A stretch of 64,000 nt of DNA from the NCBI GenBank assembly GCA_938086785.1, contig CALKCM010000003.1:91104-155103 (forward strand), in the 5' to 3' direction. The position numbers and the translations under genes were made by a program. Origin of the DNA: an uncultured Bacteroidia bacterium (lineage in GTDB: Bacteria; Bacteroidota; Bacteroidia; NS11-12g; UBA955). Below the pieces are notes generated by a model, which was given only the letters and a program-made list of their open reading frames with translations, did no database searches and was not told where the DNA came from. Each line of letters begins with the position of its first letter. Positions within the stretch are counted from its first letter, which is position 1. Shown here in pieces: positions 44,878 to 53,901 of this stretch.

Positions 44878-47800
44878 ATGCCTGTCTTTCTAAAGAAAGC
44901 ATTACTTTGCTCCATTCTTTGGACTTTTGTTTTATTCAACAACGGTCTTATTGCTGACCATGTTGATGGTGGGGAGATTTCGTACAAGCATATAACTCAA
45001 GGAAAATATCAAATCTATTTAACTCTTTACCGAGATTGCAAGGAGTGTGAATTTAACAAAGAGGGCTGCTTAGATATCACAAAATTAGATGTTTATGCAA
45101 GCCAACGCTATGAGGGAGAAAGCTCTAAATTAGGTGAGTTAAGTTTAACATTTTTAAAAAGAGAGGATCTTAGTCCCCTCTGTAAAGGCCTAGCTAGCAG
45201 GTGCGCCGGGGGTGCAAGTACTATTGGAACTGAGGCCTGGACTTGGACGGCTCTCGTAGATTTAAATACCTTTAATGCCGCTTATTGCGAATTTGAAATA
45301 GGGATTCGCGTGGAGAATAGAAAAGCAGTTTACAGCAGAGATAAACAGGCTTTTTACACCCATGCCATTATTAATCGATGCAATGATCAAGAGAATAATT
45401 CGGCGGTGTTTAAAGCGAAGCCCATTCATCACTTGCAAATAGGAGAAAGCCAATCCTATAGTTTATTAGCCTCGGATGTAGACCAGGATTCGCTCTCTTA
45501 TCATTTGGTGAATAGCCAAAAATCAAAAGACGTTTCCATTCCTTATCCTTTAGGGCTATCGCATACACAACCCATTGATGCCCAAGGTTTTACTATTGAT
45601 TCTTTTACCGGCATCTGTTCATTTACCCCTACAAAGGCCAATCAAAATGGGTTCCTTGTTATTGAAGTGAGAGAATGGCGAGCCGTTAACGGGAAAATGG
45701 AATTAGTCGGTCTTACCCGAAGAGATCTTCTCTTAACCACAATAAATGGGCAGAATAGAACTACAAAACTGAAGGTATATGAATCGGAGGTATTCAATTG
45801 TGATAAATCTAAATTACAAAAAGATATTGGGGTGAATGATCCAATGGCCGCAGGTATAAGTGATCGTATTATTCTGTCTATATATAGTCCTAACGGAACC
45901 AGTTCAATTCGCGATTCTAGATATAAAAGCAATGTTTTCGATGCGATTTATGATTATACGCCCAATCCTGGGAATAGAGCCTATGATTTTATTACAATCG
46001 TTGCTTCAGATAATCATTGTCCTTTGGAACAGGTTTCCTACTCAACCATTGTTGTTCGATATCCCGAAGCTCCAAAAGCATCGAGTTTATTGCTTAATGC
46101 AAAATGCAATGTTTTGGAATGCACAGCCCTGCAGCCACCCAAAAAGAATGAGTATAACCTTTGGGTATTGCAAGACGAATCGGGGAGTCAGGTGTCTCAG
46201 TTTTCGGGTAGAAAAGGCAGTTGGGATCTAGATTCGGCAGGCCTTTATACTATAAAACACGAGGTTTTAAATACTATAAACAGGTGCAGGACTATTGTTT
46301 CGGATACCATTTTAATTGAGGATTTTAAAGTGATAACTGGTACAAGTGAGTTTCCTAAAAAAATATGTTCGAACCAAGAATATGTGCTTGAAATTAACCC
46401 AATAGGTGGAATTGGTCCTTTTAAGAAAACATGGAATTCGAGCTATATTTTTGATTCATTTCCATTGGCAATTCATAAACCCACTGCAATTTCGGTAAGG
46501 ATAGAGGACAGCAGAGGCTGCGATTATAATTACGCTGCTAATATCGATGTGTTTGCAGAAACAGAGGTAAATGCAATGGATACAGGTTTTTGCTTTAGTA
46601 ATGGGATGCCTTACCGCTTAAACGAATTAATTGGGATCAGTCCTAAAAAATCTCAAACACTTCATTTTTCAATTATTGAAGGTTCAGGCTTTCTTAATAG
46701 AAATGGGGATAACATATTTACTTATACTACAAATAGTGCGGAGAACTCTCAATTTAGAGTTACTGCTATTGATGAAAATGCATGCAAGAATTACGATACC
46801 TTAGCTTTAGATATTGTTCGTCCCGTAGCCACAGGAATGCTTAGGTCCAAGTCTATTTGTAACAATTTTGGTTTAATAAACCTTCATGATGTTTCAGAGA
46901 AGAAGATAAACGGGGGCTTTTGGTACGGAACGTCCATTTCTGTAAGAAATAAGCAATACTTTTTTCCAAGTGGGGAAATGGGTGAACATTCATTTTTCTA
47001 CGTTCACAATCATCGAGGATGTGTATTTGAAGATTCTATTCGTATTGATCTTAAGGAAACTCCAATTATTTCTTTTATGCAAGCGCAACAAATGAATCTG
47101 TGTACTTCTAGTGCGGATTTTAAATTATCGGCAAATCCTTCAGGAGGTTATTGGGTCAATAGTGATGGAAGTGACGGAACCATACTTCCAAGCCAAAGAT
47201 ATCAATCGCAAGCTGTTTCTACCGTTAAATATTTTTATATAGATCAAACAAACGGATGCAAAGCAGAAGACTCGATTAAAATTACAATTAATCCTGCAGT
47301 GGAATTCTCGATCCCCTCAGATATTGAATTTTGTTCTAATGAGAGGAAAGCCTTTGATGTAAAAATAAGAAATAGTGCCTTGGCTACTCAACTTTCTTCT
47401 GATGGAGATATTGACTTACAAAGAGTAGGAGACCAGACCTTTGTAATCGCTTCCACCAAGGCTAGAAATGCGGTGGAGTTGACATCTGTTCGCTTGGATA
47501 TTAAAGCGCTCGAAGGATGTGAGGATAAAAATGTTACTATTCCTGTAAGGATTAAACCAGTTCCTATGGTTGGCTTTTTACCCGAGCATGAAACGGGTTG
47601 CAGCCCTTTTACTTTTGAAGCGAATACAAGCTTTGAGAACAATGTTCAACCGGATTGGTTTGAATGGAGACTGAACGGTGAAATTGTGGGAAATCATAGT
47701 TCAGTTAAGCATCGCATCACGGTGCCTTCTCGGTATAATTTAGCATTAACTGCGGGTCTTGACGGATGTCAGTCCGAAACGGCTGTTGCTGACCTAGAGG

Positions 47801-48354
47801 TGTTAGAAACGATTAAGCCTCGCATCAAAACGGACCCTTTTAGCAAAATTATCTCTCAGGATTACCCTTTTATTGCATTCACGGATCATTCAAACTCTCA
47901 AATTGAGTATACACGCCTCTGGAACTTACCCGGTGCAGTCGTTTCTAATATAAGCTCCGCAAAGACATTGGTGAATTATCCGGGCGATACCGGAGTCTAT
48001 AAGGCTGTGTTGCATCTAAAAACATTGGAGGGTTGTGAAAGTAAAGATAGCATCACTATCTATTTAGCTCCAAAATACTATTTCTTTATTCCGTCAGTAT
48101 TTTCTCCAAACCAGAAAGGACCAGATAAAAATGAACGGTTCAGACCCTTTGGCGATGAATTAACCAATTACCATTTAGGAATATATAATTCTCTTAAAAA
48201 TAAAATTTTCGAAACTGAAGACTTCTATCAAGGGTGGGATGGGAAAACACCCCGAGGCGATGCCCAGGCTGGAGTATATATTTGGGTGATAAAGGGGCGA
48301 AACGCGCGTGGAGTTTTAATTGAGCACCAAGGTTTAGTTACCCTATTGCGATAG
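44878..48354 (+). CDS. Large secreted protein with T9SS type B (gliding) C-terminal domain
   Basis: A 1158-residue exported protein. The ATG at 44878 gives a signal peptide ending near LFNNGLIA; mature sequence begins DHVDGGEISYKHI...YLTLYRDC, a start shared by many Bacteroidetes surface proteins. The N-terminal 400 residues are cysteine-containing beta domains (CKECEF, CKGLASRC), followed by repeated Ig/PKD-like modules (for example GCSPFTFEANTSF) to about 1060. The last 90 residues, from FFIPSVFSPNQKGPDKNERF to GWDGKTPRGDAQAGVYIWVI, are the gliding-motility-associated type B sorting domain, as in SprB-like adhesins, which needs T9SS and a PorP/SprF-type partner not seen here. The stop lies one base from the clpX stop. 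Confidence 0.9.
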   Translation: MPVFLKKALLCSILWTFVLFNNGLIADHVDGGEISYKHITQGKYQIYLTLYRDCKECEFNKEGCLDITKLDVYASQRYEGESSKLGELSLTFLKREDLSPLCKGLASRCAGGASTIGTEAWTWTALVDLNTFNAAYCEFEIGIRVENRKAVYSRDKQAFYTHAIINRCNDQENNSAVFKAKPIHHLQIGESQSYSLLASDVDQDSLSYHLVNSQKSKDVSIPYPLGLSHTQPIDAQGFTIDSFTGICSFTPTKANQNGFLVIEVREWRAVNGKMELVGLTRRDLLLTTINGQNRTTKLKVYESEVFNCDKSKLQKDIGVNDPMAAGISDRIILSIYSPNGTSSIRDSRYKSNVFDAIYDYTPNPGNRAYDFITIVASDNHCPLEQVSYSTIVVRYPEAPKASSLLLNAKCNVLECTALQPPKKNEYNLWVLQDESGSQVSQFSGRKGSWDLDSAGLYTIKHEVLNTINRCRTIVSDTILIEDFKVITGTSEFPKKICSNQEYVLEINPIGGIGPFKKTWNSSYIFDSFPLAIHKPTAISVRIEDSRGCDYNYAANIDVFAETEVNAMDTGFCFSNGMPYRLNELIGISPKKSQTLHFSIIEGSGFLNRNGDNIFTYTTNSAENSQFRVTAIDENACKNYDTLALDIVRPVATGMLRSKSICNNFGLINLHDVSEKKINGGFWYGTSISVRNKQYFFPSGEMGEHSFFYVHNHRGCVFEDSIRIDLKETPIISFMQAQQMNLCTSSADFKLSANPSGGYWVNSDGSDGTILPSQRYQSQAVSTVKYFYIDQTNGCKAEDSIKITINPAVEFSIPSDIEFCSNERKAFDVKIRNSALATQLSSDGDIDLQRVGDQTFVIASTKARNAVELTSVRLDIKALEGCEDKNVTIPVRIKPVPMVGFLPEHETGCSPFTFEANTSFENNVQPDWFEWRLNGEIVGNHSSVKHRITVPSRYNLALTAGLDGCQSETAVADLEVLETIKPRIKTDPFSKIISQDYPFIAFTDHSNSQIEYTRLWNLPGAVVSNISSAKTLVNYPGDTGVYKAVLHLKTLEGCESKDSITIYLAPKYYFFIPSVFSPNQKGPDKNERFRPFGDELTNYHLGIYNSLKNKIFETEDFYQGWDGKTPRGDAQAGVYIWVIKGRNARGVLIEHQGLVTLLR

Positions 48355-48355
48355 T

Positions 48356-49573
48356 CTATGCAGCAGTTAGGTTTCCTTTATTTTTTTCCCATAGTTTAGA
48401 AGCTACACCTAATTTGAGGTTAATGTCTTTTTGGCTTTCTCCAAAATTAAACATGTAGTCTTGAAGTAGGCTCTCACAAATACCGCGAAGGCCTCTTGCA
48501 CCTAGTTTATTTTCCAGCGCTTTGTCTGCAATAAACTCAATTACTTTTTCATCAATGGTAAGCTTAACACCCTCTAACTTAAATAGCCTGATGTATTGTT
48601 TAATGAGTGCATTCTTGGGTTCGGTTAATATGCTTATTAGTGTTTGCTTATCTAGTGCTTCTAAGGTAGCTAATACGGGAAGTCTTCCCAGTATTTCTGG
48701 AATTAATCCAAAGTTTTTTAAATCTTGTGGCGTTGCGTATTGCAATAAATCATCTTCGTTTAAGGCAATGCGTCCCTTGGCTTTAAATCCTACTTCTTTA
48801 GTGTTTAAGCGTCGAGCGACTACTTTGTTTAATCCGTCAAATGCGCCTCCACAAATGAATAATATCTGACTGGTATCAATTTTAACATATTTAGCATCGG
48901 GGTGCTTTCTGCCTCCTTCAGGAGCAACATGGGCAACGGTTCCTTCTAGAATTTTTAATAAACCTTGTTGAACACCTTCGCCACTCACATCTCGTGTAAT
49001 GCTTGCGTTATCTGATTTCCGTGCAATTTTATCAATTTCATCTAAATATATAATTCCTCTTTGTGCTTTTTCTGGATCATAATTCGCTTCTTGTAGCAAT
49101 CTGCTTAGAATGCTCTCAACATCATCCCCTACATACCCCGCCTCTGTTAAGACGGTTGCGTCAGCAATGCAAAAAGGTACATCTAACATGCGTGCCAAAG
49201 ATTTAGCCAGTAGCGTTTTTCCTGTTCCTGTCTCACCAATCATTAAAATGTTGCTCTTTTCAAGTTCAACATCCTCAATTTGGCTTATGTGATTTAACCG
49301 AGTATAATGATTATGAACCGCAACGCTTAACAGTCTCTTCGCTTTTTCTTGGCCAATTACATATTGATTTAAATGAGTATTAATCATTTTTGGTGTTGGT
49401 ACATCTGATAGAGCCACTTCTGATGCTTTATTTTTACTAGCATCTTTGTTTTCTACCTGCACAATATCCCAAGCTCTCATTGTACAATTATCACATATAT
49501 GTCCCTCTAAACCTTGAACTAGAATCGTTACATCCGATTCTACCTTTCCACAAAAATTACACTTGTTTGCCAT
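48356..49573 (-). CDS. clpX: ATP-dependent Clp protease ATP-binding subunit ClpX
   Basis: AAA+ unfoldase that feeds substrates to ClpP. The ATG at 49573 gives 405 residues starting [10 protein letters not shown]; the longer frame from a TTG is rejected. The zinc-binding domain has Cys5, Cys8, Cys27 and Cys30. Walker A GETGTGKT ends at 120 (Lys119), Walker B is IIYLDEIDK, and the pore loop reads [27 protein letters not shown] is the sensor-2 region. clpP is not adjacent. A -7 element (TAATTTTG) ends nine bases upstream. Confidence 0.97.
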   Translation of the reverse strand: MANKCNFCGKVESDVTILVQGLEGHICDNCTMRAWDIVQVENKDASKNKASEVALSDVPTPKMINTHLNQYVIGQEKAKRLLSVAVHNHYTRLNHISQIEDVELEKSNILMIGETGTGKTLLAKSLARMLDVPFCIADATVLTEAGYVGDDVESILSRLLQEANYDPEKAQRGIIYLDEIDKIARKSDNASITRDVSGEGVQQGLLKILEGTVAHVAPEGGRKHPDAKYVKIDTSQILFICGGAFDGLNKVVARRLNTKEVGFKAKGRIALNEDDLLQYATPQDLKNFGLIPEILGRLPVLATLEALDKQTLISILTEPKNALIKQYIRLFKLEGVKLTIDEKVIEFIADKALENKLGARGLRGICESLLQDYMFNFGESQKDINLKLGVASKLWEKNKGNLTAA

Positions 49574-49582
49574 CAGTACTTG

Positions 49583-49590
49583 CAAAATTA
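49583..49590 (-). promoter_or_regulatory. -7 promoter element of clpX
   Basis: TAATTTTG on the minus strand, a perfect TAnnTTTG match, ending nine bases before the ATG at 49573. No clear -33 element. Confidence 0.5.
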
Positions 49591-49656
49591 ACGAATAAGC
49601 TTCTGACTTAGTGCGAAAACGGAAACAATTGCTAAATAAGGATGCTACTTAAATAC

Positions 49657-49690
49657 AAACCCCAATTTAAAAGATGCTTTTAAATCGGGG
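49657..49690 (-). terminator. Probable terminator of the DUF4139 gene
   Basis: CCCCGATTTAAAAG pairs with CTTTTAAATTGGGG (one mismatch) on the minus strand, followed by the T-rich TTTGTATTT. It lies 36 bases after the stop at 49727. Confidence 0.6.
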
Positions 49691-49726
49691 TGTCGTATTG
49701 TTTCGCTCTTATATTTAACTTGACAC

Positions 49727-51325
49727 TTAAAACCTCCTGTTCCTGTACCCATTAATGTTAAAAGATTGATTTTTGGGGTATTTGGCAATAAATTTTAATT
49801 GTTTCTTAAGCCCCTTATTATTTGGGATATTGACTTTCCAGGTGATTTTACCAATTTTTTTGTTGTATTCTGCGCCTGAAAGTTCGGTTACTTCAACGGT
49901 TATTTTTTCATTGGTACTTACTGGAACTTGGTCAATCATTTCTAAATCTATGGTGCCTCCATTATTATTCTTTACTGATATTTCAAAATGGAAGGCATGA
50001 TTATAGGTAGAACTTAAGAAGTTTTTTTCTTTGGAATCCGTAAGCGTTCTATATTTTACAACTACATTTCTATCGATTCCCAATGGGATTTGCATGGTAT
50101 CGTTGAGCTGGTATGTTTTGAATTGTGTGCTTCCATTGAGTTCCCCGTGATTGTATACATTGACTGGACCGCTGAGCAATCGCCATTTTTGCCAACCTAC
50201 TATATTGGCTGTTAAATAGGTATCATCGCAACTCCCTAAATTAACAATGTGTTTGAAACTGGGCTGTGTGCGAATGCTTTTAATTTCAACATGAGTCGTT
50301 CTGGTTTCTTTGCTTAGGGTAATGGGGTAGTTTAATTCATACGTTTCTGTTATTTCATTATTTACCTCATTGGTGAAGGCCTCTTTGAAGGTGTTTTTAG
50401 CTTGGTCTCTATTGCTCAGTTGATTGGACGAAATATCATACATATACGCTGATTTTTTTCTTCCTTTAAATCCTTGATTTACAATCCAGCTTTGGAACTG
50501 GTCTGGCGCCAATTTTTTTACGGGCTGAGCTGTAGACAAGGTAACGCTGATATCATGCCAATCATCGGAACTGTTATTGGAAAGGGTAGCGTTGGCCTCA
50601 AAATTGCACGGTTTATCCAGTCCATTAAACCTAAAGTTATAATTTGGCGACCATCCTGCATTGCGGATAAAGTATTTCAAAGAAATTGTACTCGTGGTAC
50701 TTTTATTTGACATAATCGTAAGTTCAACTGCTGATTTAGTTCTTTGAAAATTCTGATAGTTGGAACTAAGTCTTTGGTTTATCATTTTGGATTGCTTCGT
50801 TAATCGATCAATCTTCACATCCTCTGCATTTATTAAATCGGCTAATTCTCTTAGTTTTCGTCGGTAAACATTGGCTACTTTTTCTAATTCTAGGGCATTT
50901 AAACCAGCGGTACCCGAAACCGTTCTGTTTTCGTTAATTAATGCGTATTCATTGTTGTATGCAGTGCGGTGCAATTTTATTAAGCGCAACGAATTAGCGA
51001 TTGTTTCCACGGAATCTTTTTGTTTGCTTATGATGGAGTGCATGGCAGCAGTAAGTTTTGCAGCCACTTTTGAAATACTGACGATCTTAACATCAGTACT
51101 ATTCGTACCAGCAAAGATTTTATTCTGCTCAATATGCTGCGGCAGACCAATAAATGTAATTCGCTGAATCCCTTTTTTTATTTGTCCGGTATGGGCCCTG
51201 GTCACAAATGCACCTTGCAAGTAAATGGTTGCTTTACTTGGTTTAACATTCACTAGAGAATGGGGGGTTGATGCATTAGCGACTGAAGCAATGCATGCGG
51301 CAAAAACTAAAATTATACGTTTCAT
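49727..51325 (-). CDS. Exported DUF4139 (mucoidy-inhibitor MuiA-like) protein
   Basis: A 532-residue exported protein with signal peptide MKRIILVFAACIASVANA. The N-terminal part (about 25-125, KATIYLQGAFVTRAHTGQI) fits the DUF4140 domain. A coiled coil follows (about 95-190), then the DUF4139 beta domain with YFIRNAGWSPNYNFRF, ATLSNNSSDDWHDISVTLSTAQP and IGKITWKVNIPNNKGLKKQLKF near the end. The family is widespread and annotated as mucoidy inhibitor-like from a single genetic study; its biochemical role is unknown. uppP lies downstream on the other side of no gene, 43 bases upstream in coordinates terms of transcription order. Confidence 0.85.
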   Translation of the reverse strand: MKRIILVFAACIASVANASTPHSLVNVKPSKATIYLQGAFVTRAHTGQIKKGIQRITFIGLPQHIEQNKIFAGTNSTDVKIVSISKVAAKLTAAMHSIISKQKDSVETIANSLRLIKLHRTAYNNEYALINENRTVSGTAGLNALELEKVANVYRRKLRELADLINAEDVKIDRLTKQSKMINQRLSSNYQNFQRTKSAVELTIMSNKSTTSTISLKYFIRNAGWSPNYNFRFNGLDKPCNFEANATLSNNSSDDWHDISVTLSTAQPVKKLAPDQFQSWIVNQGFKGRKKSAYMYDISSNQLSNRDQAKNTFKEAFTNEVNNEITETYELNYPITLSKETRTTHVEIKSIRTQPSFKHIVNLGSCDDTYLTANIVGWQKWRLLSGPVNVYNHGELNGSTQFKTYQLNDTMQIPLGIDRNVVVKYRTLTDSKEKNFLSSTYNHAFHFEISVKNNNGGTIDLEMIDQVPVSTNEKITVEVTELSGAEYNKKIGKITWKVNIPNNKGLKKQLKFIAKYPKNQSFNINGYRNRRF

Positions 51326-51368
51326 GACCCCTTTATCCGCTAGAAGCTTAAAAGGTAAATGGCTTAAT

Positions 51369-52133
51369 CTATAAAAAGAGGATGCTTAGAAAAATAGCTC
51401 CAATAATAATTCTATAAATACCAAAAACTCTAAAAGAGTACTTTTTAACGATGTTTATGAAAAATTTGATGGCAAACACAGCTACAACAAAACTGATAAG
51501 GTTTCCTATGGCTATATCTTTTAACTGGCTGGTATCTAAGGATTCGTAGTTTTTAAGTAGTTTGTAACCTGCCGCAGCACACAAGGTTGGAACAGCAAGG
51601 AAAAACGAAAATTCGGTTGCTTCCGTTTTTTTTAATTTACAGAGCAGTCCACCAATAATAGCAGATGCACTTCTACTTACCCCAGGTATCATGGCAAAAC
51701 ATTGCGCAAACCCTATAATAAAGGCAGATTTGTAATCTAGTTCATCTACCGTTTTTTCTCCTCCAGGGAGCCAGTTGTCTATAAATAACAGCACAAAACC
51801 CACCGCTATAAGCATTACGCCAACGATAGCTGGTTCTTGAAGCATCTTTTCCAAATAATCGTCCAGAAGCAGGCCTAATATGGCGGCTGGGATAAAAGCA
51901 ACCAACAATTTATAGTAAAAAGTAAGATCTGAAAAAGTGAAGAATTTCTTTGGATACAGCACTAGCACCGAAAGGATAGCACCTAACTGGATTCCAATAA
52001 TGTAGGTGTCCGTTTCTTTAGGGTCAATTCCCAAAAGGTAATTTGTCATCATTAGATGACCCGTAGAACTTACCGGTAAGTATTCGGTAAGACCTTCGAT
52101 AAGGCTAAATAAGAGGTTCTGCCACCAGAGCAC
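51369..52133 (-). CDS. uppP: Undecaprenyl-diphosphate phosphatase UppP (BacA)
   Basis: Inner-membrane phosphatase that recycles the lipid carrier for peptidoglycan synthesis and gives bacitracin tolerance. The 254 residues start with GTG at 52133, two bases after the DUF3098 stop. The two active-site motifs are EGLTEYLPVSSTGHL (Glu13, Glu17) and PGVSRSASAIIGGLL. About seven membrane helices are visible. It is the third gene of the ftsX-DUF3098-uppP operon. It could receive carrier made by the prenyl synthase route at 4308, which is only a pathway remark. Confidence 0.96.
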   Translation of the reverse strand: MLWWQNLLFSLIEGLTEYLPVSSTGHLMMTNYLLGIDPKETDTYIIGIQLGAILSVLVLYPKKFFTFSDLTFYYKLLVAFIPAAILGLLLDDYLEKMLQEPAIVGVMLIAVGFVLLFIDNWLPGGEKTVDELDYKSAFIIGFAQCFAMIPGVSRSASAIIGGLLCKLKKTEATEFSFFLAVPTLCAAAGYKLLKNYESLDTSQLKDIAIGNLISFVVAVFAIKFFINIVKKYSFRVFGIYRIIIGAIFLSILFL

Positions 52134-52135
52134 AA

Positions 52136-52384
52136 TTAATCTTCAGTGGTTTCTTTTTCCCTGTAAAAAATAGCATAACCACCAATAGCAAAGCCTAATA
52201 ATACAACAATTGGGGCCAAGGTTATTTTCCTAAAACTATAAATATCATTTCCAGGTTTGCTATACATAAGTATAAAGCCAATGCATAATACAAGGGCTGC
52301 AATTCCTGTAAGCATGTAATTTTTCTTTGAAAAAATTTCATCTTTTTTAGCAGAGCTTTGTGTTTTTTGGTTTGGTTTAGCCAT
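52136..52384 (-). CDS. DUF3098 small membrane protein
   Basis: An 82-residue protein with two membrane helices (about 23-42 and 56-74) separated by YSKPGNDIYSFRKITLAPI, the DUF3098 signature. The lysine/serine-rich N-terminus should be cytoplasmic. Function unknown, but it is kept between ftsX and uppP across Bacteroidetes, which suggests a division or wall-synthesis role. Its ATG overlaps the ftsX stop (TAATG), so translation is coupled. Confidence 0.93.
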   Translation of the reverse strand: MAKPNQKTQSSAKKDEIFSKKNYMLTGIAALVLCIGFILMYSKPGNDIYSFRKITLAPIVVLLGFAIGGYAIFYREKETTED

Positions 52385-53271
52385 TAGTACAGATTTTCTA
52401 ATTTAGTGCGAAGATACTTACGAGTGCTTAACCATACACAAATAATTGCTAATAAAACGCCAAAGGTTGCTATGCTTCCAAAAATAAGAGCGGCCTTTCC
52501 GTAATCAACGGCATTTAGATAAAGGTTCCAATCGATAACTTTGGGCCAGGTTTGATTAACTAAAAGCACTAAACCAAGGGTTAAACTAATAGCTAGTAAA
52601 AAGGCTATGATAGCAAAGCCAATATATTTTGTAATAAAGGGACGCACAATAAATCCATTGGTAGCTCCAAGTAATTGCATGCTCTTTATAATAAATCGCT
52701 TTGCAAATATGCTTAGCCTGGTAGAAGACTGTATAAGTCCAATGGCTACAACTATAAAAATGAAGCAAGCACCCAATAGAATGAACTGGGCAATGCGCAC
52801 ATTCTTCGTTACTGTTTTTACTAAATTAGGATTGTATACCACATCCTCAATTAAGGGATTTGATTTAAGTTCTTTGGCTTTCTGACTCATGATAGAACCC
52901 ATATCCTCAGCAGCCTTGAAATAGAGTTCTATACTTTTAGGTAGCGTCTCAGCACTCACAAAGTCCAACATTTCTGTATTTGATTCGTCCTGCATGAATT
53001 CCTCGAACCCTTGCTCTTGGCTGATGTAAACAGACTTTTTTATAACTGGGCTTTTTTCTTGGGCCAGAATAAATGCAGTGATATCCTCCTCTGTTGTTTG
53101 CTCTACAAAATAGATATCCAAGTTTGTTTCCTCCACCATGTTTTTAACAAGACTATCAAAAGCTAGAATGGAGATTCCCCAGATGGAAAGAATAAACATG
53201 ACCAGAGATAAGCTCATTACACTGGGCCAACCGCTCGGTTTTCTTCTTTTATGTTTTTCTGATTGATTCAC
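52384..53271 (-). CDS. ftsX: Cell division protein FtsX
   Basis: ABC-type membrane protein that works with FtsE to activate septal wall hydrolases. The 295 residues show the typical layout: a cytoplasmic N-terminus, helix 1 (about 20-42), an extracytoplasmic domain (about 43-165), then three helices. The stretch FAKRFIIKSMQLLGATNGFIVRPFITKYI is the conserved cytoplasmic loop. ftsE is not adjacent, which is usual in this phylum. It is the first gene of the operon with DUF3098 and uppP. Confidence 0.95.
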   Translation of the reverse strand: MNQSEKHKRRKPSGWPSVMSLSLVMFILSIWGISILAFDSLVKNMVEETNLDIYFVEQTTEEDITAFILAQEKSPVIKKSVYISQEQGFEEFMQDESNTEMLDFVSAETLPKSIELYFKAAEDMGSIMSQKAKELKSNPLIEDVVYNPNLVKTVTKNVRIAQFILLGACFIFIVVAIGLIQSSTRLSIFAKRFIIKSMQLLGATNGFIVRPFITKYIGFAIIAFLLAISLTLGLVLLVNQTWPKVIDWNLYLNAVDYGKAALIFGSIATFGVLLAIICVWLSTRKYLRTKLENLY

Positions 53272-53372
53272 TTAGCAAAGGAAGAAACCACCGACCACTT
53301 AATGCAAGTGGACTTTTGCCCAAATGTTTACAAGCAGAGCACAAATCAAAAAGAGTGTCGATTTTTATGAAC

Positions 53373-53876
53373 TTAATCTTTTCGTATTTTAAATTTTTCA
53401 ATTAAATACCAACGTGTATTTAGTTTCCATAGGTAATAGGTGAGAACGCCTCTGTTTTTGTTGTGCTTAAAGTATATTTCTACCTTAACCTTATCTCCTG
53501 ATTGGGACATAGGGTAGCGCAAAATTTCTGTTATTTCTACCCTGCGATAGTTCCAAAAGTGTCCATGCATCTTTTTAAAGACTTTTGTAAAAGACTTATG
53601 CAGATTATACCGGTAGGTTTTAGAAAAAGCATCGACCATTACTTTCAGCTGTGTAGAATCATTTTTTCTAAATTCTTCGTGAAACATACTATCCGAAAGA
53701 ATAAAGGAATCTATGGAAGGCTGTTTCTTTTGTGTAATGCATTGCCACAAGGTATCGTAGCTCGATTGATAGGATACAAACCCTCTTTGCCTAGCCGTGC
53801 TATCATTGGATTTTGCTGGAACCAGTCTCAGGAAAAACAAGGCAATTAGGCATACCTTTGCAGTGTAATTATACAT
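53373..53876 (-). CDS. Small exported or anchored protein, function unknown
   Basis: A 167-residue protein. The ATG at 53876, eight bases after a perfect -7 element (TATTTTTG at 53892-53885), gives an N-terminal hydrophobic stretch VCLIALFFLRLVPA that can be a signal peptide. The mature part is mixed alpha/beta with KVKVEIYFKHNKNRGVLTYYLWKLNTRWYLIEKFKIRKD at the end, which resembles NTF2-like or lipoprotein-type small domains, but I do not assign it. It lies between ftsX and the divergent YyaL-like gene. Confidence 0.7.
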   Translation of the reverse strand: MYNYTAKVCLIALFFLRLVPAKSNDSTARQRGFVSYQSSYDTLWQCITQKKQPSIDSFILSDSMFHEEFRKNDSTQLKVMVDAFSKTYRYNLHKSFTKVFKKMHGHFWNYRRVEITEILRYPMSQSGDKVKVEIYFKHNKNRGVLTYYLWKLNTRWYLIEKFKIRKD

Positions 53877-53884
53877 TAGTCCGT

Positions 53885-53892
53885 CAAAAATA
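53885..53892 (-). promoter_or_regulatory. -7 promoter element of the gene at 53373-53876
   Basis: TATTTTTG on the minus strand, a perfect TAnnTTTG match, ending eight bases before the ATG at 53876. It lies ten bases from the TTG start of the divergent gene. Confidence 0.5.
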
Positions 53893-53901
53893 ACGTAAAT
53901 T

